Shown: positions 20,357 to 22,651 of the stretch, one piece after another
How the letters are laid out: each line of letters opens with the position of its first letter
How positions within the stretch are numbered: position 1 is the first letter of the stretch
Source: DAIDAN01 sp049303335
GTDB taxonomy: Archaea > Aenigmatarchaeota > Aenigmatarchaeia > Aenigmatarchaeales > DAIDAN01
Length of the DNA: 22,651 nucleotides
NCBI GenBank assembly: GCA_049303335.1
Contig: JBAQNA010000006.1
Coordinates: 1-22,651 of the forward strand
Direction: 5' to 3'
Made by a program: the position numbers and the translations under genes
Notes under the pieces: generated by a model
The model's database searches: none
Told to the model about the DNA's origin: nothing
What the model saw: only the letters and a program-made list of their open reading frames with translations

Positions 20357-20881
20357 ATCGAGGAAGTTGAAATAGAGGACAGGGGAGGGGACGGCGAAAT
20401 TGAAATGATTCAGGTCTCGCCCGTGCGAAGGCTTGAAAACCGCATAAGGCAGCTTGAGCAGGCTTCCTCATACTCGGGACTGCCGCAGCTTCAGGGACTG
20501 ATAACCCAGATAATCGAGCTCGTGAAAAGCAACCAGAAAATAGTTGACGAGGTTATAAACGCGAATTCGGAGCTGAGGAACGAGCTTGGAAAGCTGCCGC
20601 CGAAAATAGACGAGCTTGTTTTCCAGATGAAAAGCTTCATGAATCTTGTGAGGATGGCTGGGGAAGAGACAGAGGTCTCAATACCGACGGACATGATGAA
20701 CCCGGTCACGGAACAGCTGCAGAAGATTGTCGAGCAGAACCAGAAGGTTCTTGAGAGCAACCAGGAAATGATAAACTCGATGGGGGAAATAAACAAGAAA
20801 ATCAAATCGGGCACGCCAATGTCGCAGCTGCTTACTGCTTATCCGAGAATCAACATAAGAAGCCTGCAGAAACAGCAATAG
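20357..20881 (+). CDS. Coiled-coil protein upstream of the pilin genes, non-AUG start likely
   Basis: The frame stays open upstream of the first ATG (20405) to a stop at 20342. AGGGG (20346-20350) then ATTCTT leads to ATC at 20357, spaced like a ribosome site, which adds 16 acidic residues (EEVEIEDRGGDGEIE). From 20405 the protein is 158 residues. It contains long coiled-coil helices: RRLENRIRQLEQAS, LKQ-type repeat KSNQKIVDEVINANSELRNEL, and VTEQLQKIVEQNQKVLESNQEMINSM. No membrane segment is present. It precedes three pilin-like genes on the same strand, so an accessory role in filament biogenesis is possible but not shown. Start confidence is moderate; the coding call is firm. Confidence 0.8.
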   Translation: MEEVEIEDRGGDGEIEMIQVSPVRRLENRIRQLEQASSYSGLPQLQGLITQIIELVKSNQKIVDEVINANSELRNELGKLPPKIDELVFQMKSFMNLVRMAGEETEVSIPTDMMNPVTEQLQKIVEQNQKVLESNQEMINSMGEINKKIKSGTPMSQLLTAYPRINIRSLQKQQ

Positions 20882-20931
20882 TCGCGCCGGATTGGAATAT
20901 GCGAAATTTTTTCTTCAATGACGGGGATCAT

Positions 20932-21354
20932 ATGAAAGGAGTTTCAACAATCATAGCCGTCATAATGCTTCTTATGATAACGGTCGCGCTGATGTCGCTG
21001 TTCTGGGCTTTTTCCAGCGGCGTGTTCGGCTCCGTAACAACTGGCGCAAGCGCGCAAACGGACGCGTCCATAAAAAGGGCAGGCTCCGGATTCACCATAA
21101 TCAACGCAAGAAACACAACGCTTACGGGAATAGACATTACGATCAGGAACAGCGGGACGCAGAATCTGGATGCCGACACTCTCGTCGCATTTGTAGACGA
21201 CAACACCACCACCGAGACCGCTTCTGGCCAAATTGTCCCGGGCGGCACATTGGCGTTTACCGCCACAACCCCGTATTCAATGACAAGATGCAACCATATT
21301 CTGAGGCTGTCAATCGCATATGCGCCCGACTCATACTACACGATAACGTGCTGA
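20932..21354 (+). CDS. Pilin-like protein 1 of the right-hand cluster
   Basis: One hundred and forty residues from the ATG at 20932, preceded by GGGGATCAT; an upstream in-frame ATG at 20899 would add 11 polar residues before the signal and is less likely. The N-terminus MKGVSTIIAVIMLLMITVAL is a class III signal peptide with a KG cleavage site and then the hydrophobic filament helix. The rest is a Thr/Asn-rich beta domain with two Cys near the end (RCNHI, YTITC) and many sequons, as expected for a glycosylated surface pilin. It is separated from the coiled-coil gene by 50 nt. Confidence 0.88.
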   Translation: MKGVSTIIAVIMLLMITVALMSLFWAFSSGVFGSVTTGASAQTDASIKRAGSGFTIINARNTTLTGIDITIRNSGTQNLDADTLVAFVDDNTTTETASGQIVPGGTLAFTATTPYSMTRCNHILRLSIAYAPDSYYTITC

Positions 21355-21439
21355 TTCTCCTATATGCGATTAATTCCGCGGCGGTTCGATAGCCGGAAAG
21401 AAAAGAAGTTTTTAATACAACAAAGTTCAAAACAGGAAT

Positions 21440-22042
21440 ATGATTGATAAGGGATTTGTGAAACCGCGCAGAAACGGAAAAGCAGGAACCGCGCTTTCTC
21501 ACGGCAGGAAAGGCCAGACCGAAGTCATGAACATGGCGCTTTTTTTTCTCATATCGGTTATCCTGCTTTTTTCGGCGTTTGTCTGGGGAAACTCCGTGAT
21601 AGGCGCCAACTCGGACGAGGCTGCCGTCTTCGCTTCGGAGCAGTTCGTGCGCGGCCTTGACAGCAAGATAGAAAGCGTTGCAAAAAACGGCGGCTCGGAG
21701 ATTATGCAGCTAAAGTCTTCCGCGAGCCTTACTATGCAGAACGGCACTATCGAATACAGCTTTCAGGGAAACGCGGACGTGCCTGTGGAATGGGTTTACA
21801 TCTACGGCGACAACTCATCGGAAGTGGGCATCAGCGAGCCGTCATCCGTAATCCGCGAAAAAAAGGAAAACAGCAGGATAAGAATCCAGCTTTATTACAG
21901 GAACAGGACGGGCGCGAGCAAGTTTCTGATTTTCCCGTTCATCAGCCGCGAGGGCGCAGTCAGCGGCAGCATAAGGATTGTGAACAACGGCACCGCGACC
22001 GCTGGCGGCCTTGTCCTGAACAGGGTAAAGCTTTTGGTTTGA
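21440..22042 (+). CDS. Pilin-like protein 2 with extended pre-sequence
   Basis: Two hundred residues. A basic pre-sequence of about 25 residues ends RKGQTEVMNMALFFLISVILLFSAFVW, so the class III signal-type helix is preceded by an unusually long N-terminal region. An ATG at 21440 about 26 nt after TTTTTAATA (21410-21418) supports the long form as a leaderless start. The globular part (60-195) is a beta-rich domain with sequons NGT, NSS and NGT and a basic segment VIREKKENSRIRIQLYYRNR. No Cys is seen. The fold resembles minor pilins, though membership is judged only from the N-terminus. Confidence 0.82.
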   Translation: MIDKGFVKPRRNGKAGTALSHGRKGQTEVMNMALFFLISVILLFSAFVWGNSVIGANSDEAAVFASEQFVRGLDSKIESVAKNGGSEIMQLKSSASLTMQNGTIEYSFQGNADVPVEWVYIYGDNSSEVGISEPSSVIREKKENSRIRIQLYYRNRTGASKFLIFPFISREGAVSGSIRIVNNGTATAGGLVLNRVKLLV

Positions 22043-22065
22043 TATTTGCGGGTTCTGTAAAAAGA

Positions 22066-22073
22066 TTATATTA
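22066..22073 (+). promoter_or_regulatory. TATA box of the pilin-LamG gene
   Basis: TTATATTA centred about 26 nt before the ATG at 22095: a clear example of the leaderless spacing used across the window. Confidence 0.6.
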
Positions 22074-22094
22074 AAGCTTCTGCATCTATTTTGC

Positions 22095-22651
22095 ATGATA
22101 ACACAAAACCGGAAAGGTATTTCTGCGGTAATCGCCACCGTCATGCTTCTCATGATCACAGTCTCTCTGGTCGGAGTGTTCTATGTATTTTCGTCAACGC
22201 TGGCCTCGCAAACAACTTCATCCGGCTCGGCGCAGGCTTCGCAGCTAACGGCGCAGCTTTCGATGTGCATGCAGGTTGACAACATTATTGGGAATCAGAT
22301 AACGCTTAGGAACTGCGGAAAAGGAGTGATTGAGAACAAGTCATTAGTTGTGACGATGGATGACATTGCATTGGACGCGAACACTAACACGATACAGGAA
22401 GGCAATTCGAGTGTTGTGAATGTCTCGGGACTGTGGCAGGTGCCGTTCGGAAAGCATAGTTTGAAAATAACAAACGGCGCCGCAGTCGCGCAAGCGCTTG
22501 TGGAAATAATCCCGAATCCCGACGGACTTGCGGGAAGCTGGAATTTTGACGAAGGACAAGGAAACGCCGCATACGACACGAGCGGAAACGGAAACATTGG
22601 AACGCTGACTAATATGAACACTACGGGAAACACGACAAGCGGCTGGACATC
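22095..22651 (+). CDS. Pilin-like N-terminus fused to a LamG-like domain, truncated by window
   Basis: Open from the ATG at 22095 to the window end (185 codons seen). The first residues MITQNRKGISAVIATVMLLM are a class III signal peptide with KG cleavage. Residues 30-140 closely resemble the partial pilin at 1-346, including the SQLTAQLS stretch and two Cys about 20 apart. From about residue 147 the sequence GSWNFDEGQGNAAYDTSGNG is the typical start of a concanavalin-like LamG domain, a carbohydrate- or protein-binding module. A filament tip adhesin is a plausible role. The C-terminus is not in the window. Confidence 0.85.
   Translation, partial: MITQNRKGISAVIATVMLLMITVSLVGVFYVFSSTLASQTTSSGSAQASQLTAQLSMCMQVDNIIGNQITLRNCGKGVIENKSLVVTMDDIALDANTNTIQEGNSSVVNVSGLWQVPFGKHSLKITNGAAVAQALVEIIPNPDGLAGSWNFDEGQGNAAYDTSGNGNIGTLTNMNTTGNTTSGWT

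Noticed and set aside
1..22651. CRISPR arrays, rRNA genes, insertion sequences and replication origins.
   Set aside because: No regularly spaced repeats, rRNA-like segments, transposase genes or origin-type repeat clusters were seen.

Overview
The window reads as archaeal chromosome. The evidence is a group II chaperonin (thermosome) ending in a Gly/Met-rich tail, class III signal-peptide pilins, a four-subunit pyruvate:ferredoxin oxidoreductase with separate genes, TATA boxes about 22-30 nt upstream of many start codons (leaderless transcripts), GGTGA-type ribosome sites elsewhere, and four tRNA genes with archaeal-type introns. The many tiny proteins and the number of odd-position tRNA introns suggest a DPANN-type lineage (Micrarchaeota-like is a guess) or another intron-rich archaeon; sequence reading alone cannot settle this.

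Layout. 1-1230 (minus strand): a truncated pilin, a small conserved protein and a winged-helix gene. 1334-2725 (plus): a DJ-1/PfpI protein, a winged-helix protein, a tRNA-Gln with two introns and a 49-residue zinc-ribbon gene. 2863-9913: a dispersed por locus. porG, a membrane Cys-rich protein, porD, an AT-rich unknown and porA lie on plus; an exported protein, a radical SAM enzyme, an AT-rich membrane protein and porB lie on minus. 9961-11343: a tRNA island with a HTH/PD-(D/E)XK nuclease-like gene whose 3' end is also the 5' end of a tRNA, then tRNA-Phe and tRNA-Ile(UAU). 11384-15900: an XRE-type regulator, a three-gene minus-strand operon ending in a caspase-like (clan CD) protein, a tiny plus-strand gene, an AT-rich helical protein, a DEAD-box helicase and a winged-helix regulator with a perfect palindrome at its start. 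16023-18365: a propeller lipoprotein, a zinc-ribbon gene, a YidD homologue and a membrane-anchored winged-helix protein. 18537-22651: the thermosome, a coiled-coil protein and three pilin-like genes, the last fused to a LamG-like domain and cut by the window end.

How it fits together. PorA, B, G and D would form one complex oxidising pyruvate to acetyl-CoA with reduction of ferredoxin, although their genes are scattered. The pilins and the LamG fusion point to surface filaments or adhesins. Several AT-rich genes of unknown function (4301, 8073, 10045, 13530, 16023) sit among GC-richer housekeeping genes and look like later arrivals.

The strongest candidates for something new are two. First, the nuclease gene is flanked by a 10-bp repeat of a tRNA 5' end, and the tRNA promoter is left on the far side of the gene. 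Second, the caspase-like protein lies in a translationally coupled operon with two small proteins. No stretch longer than 300 bases lacks a gene.
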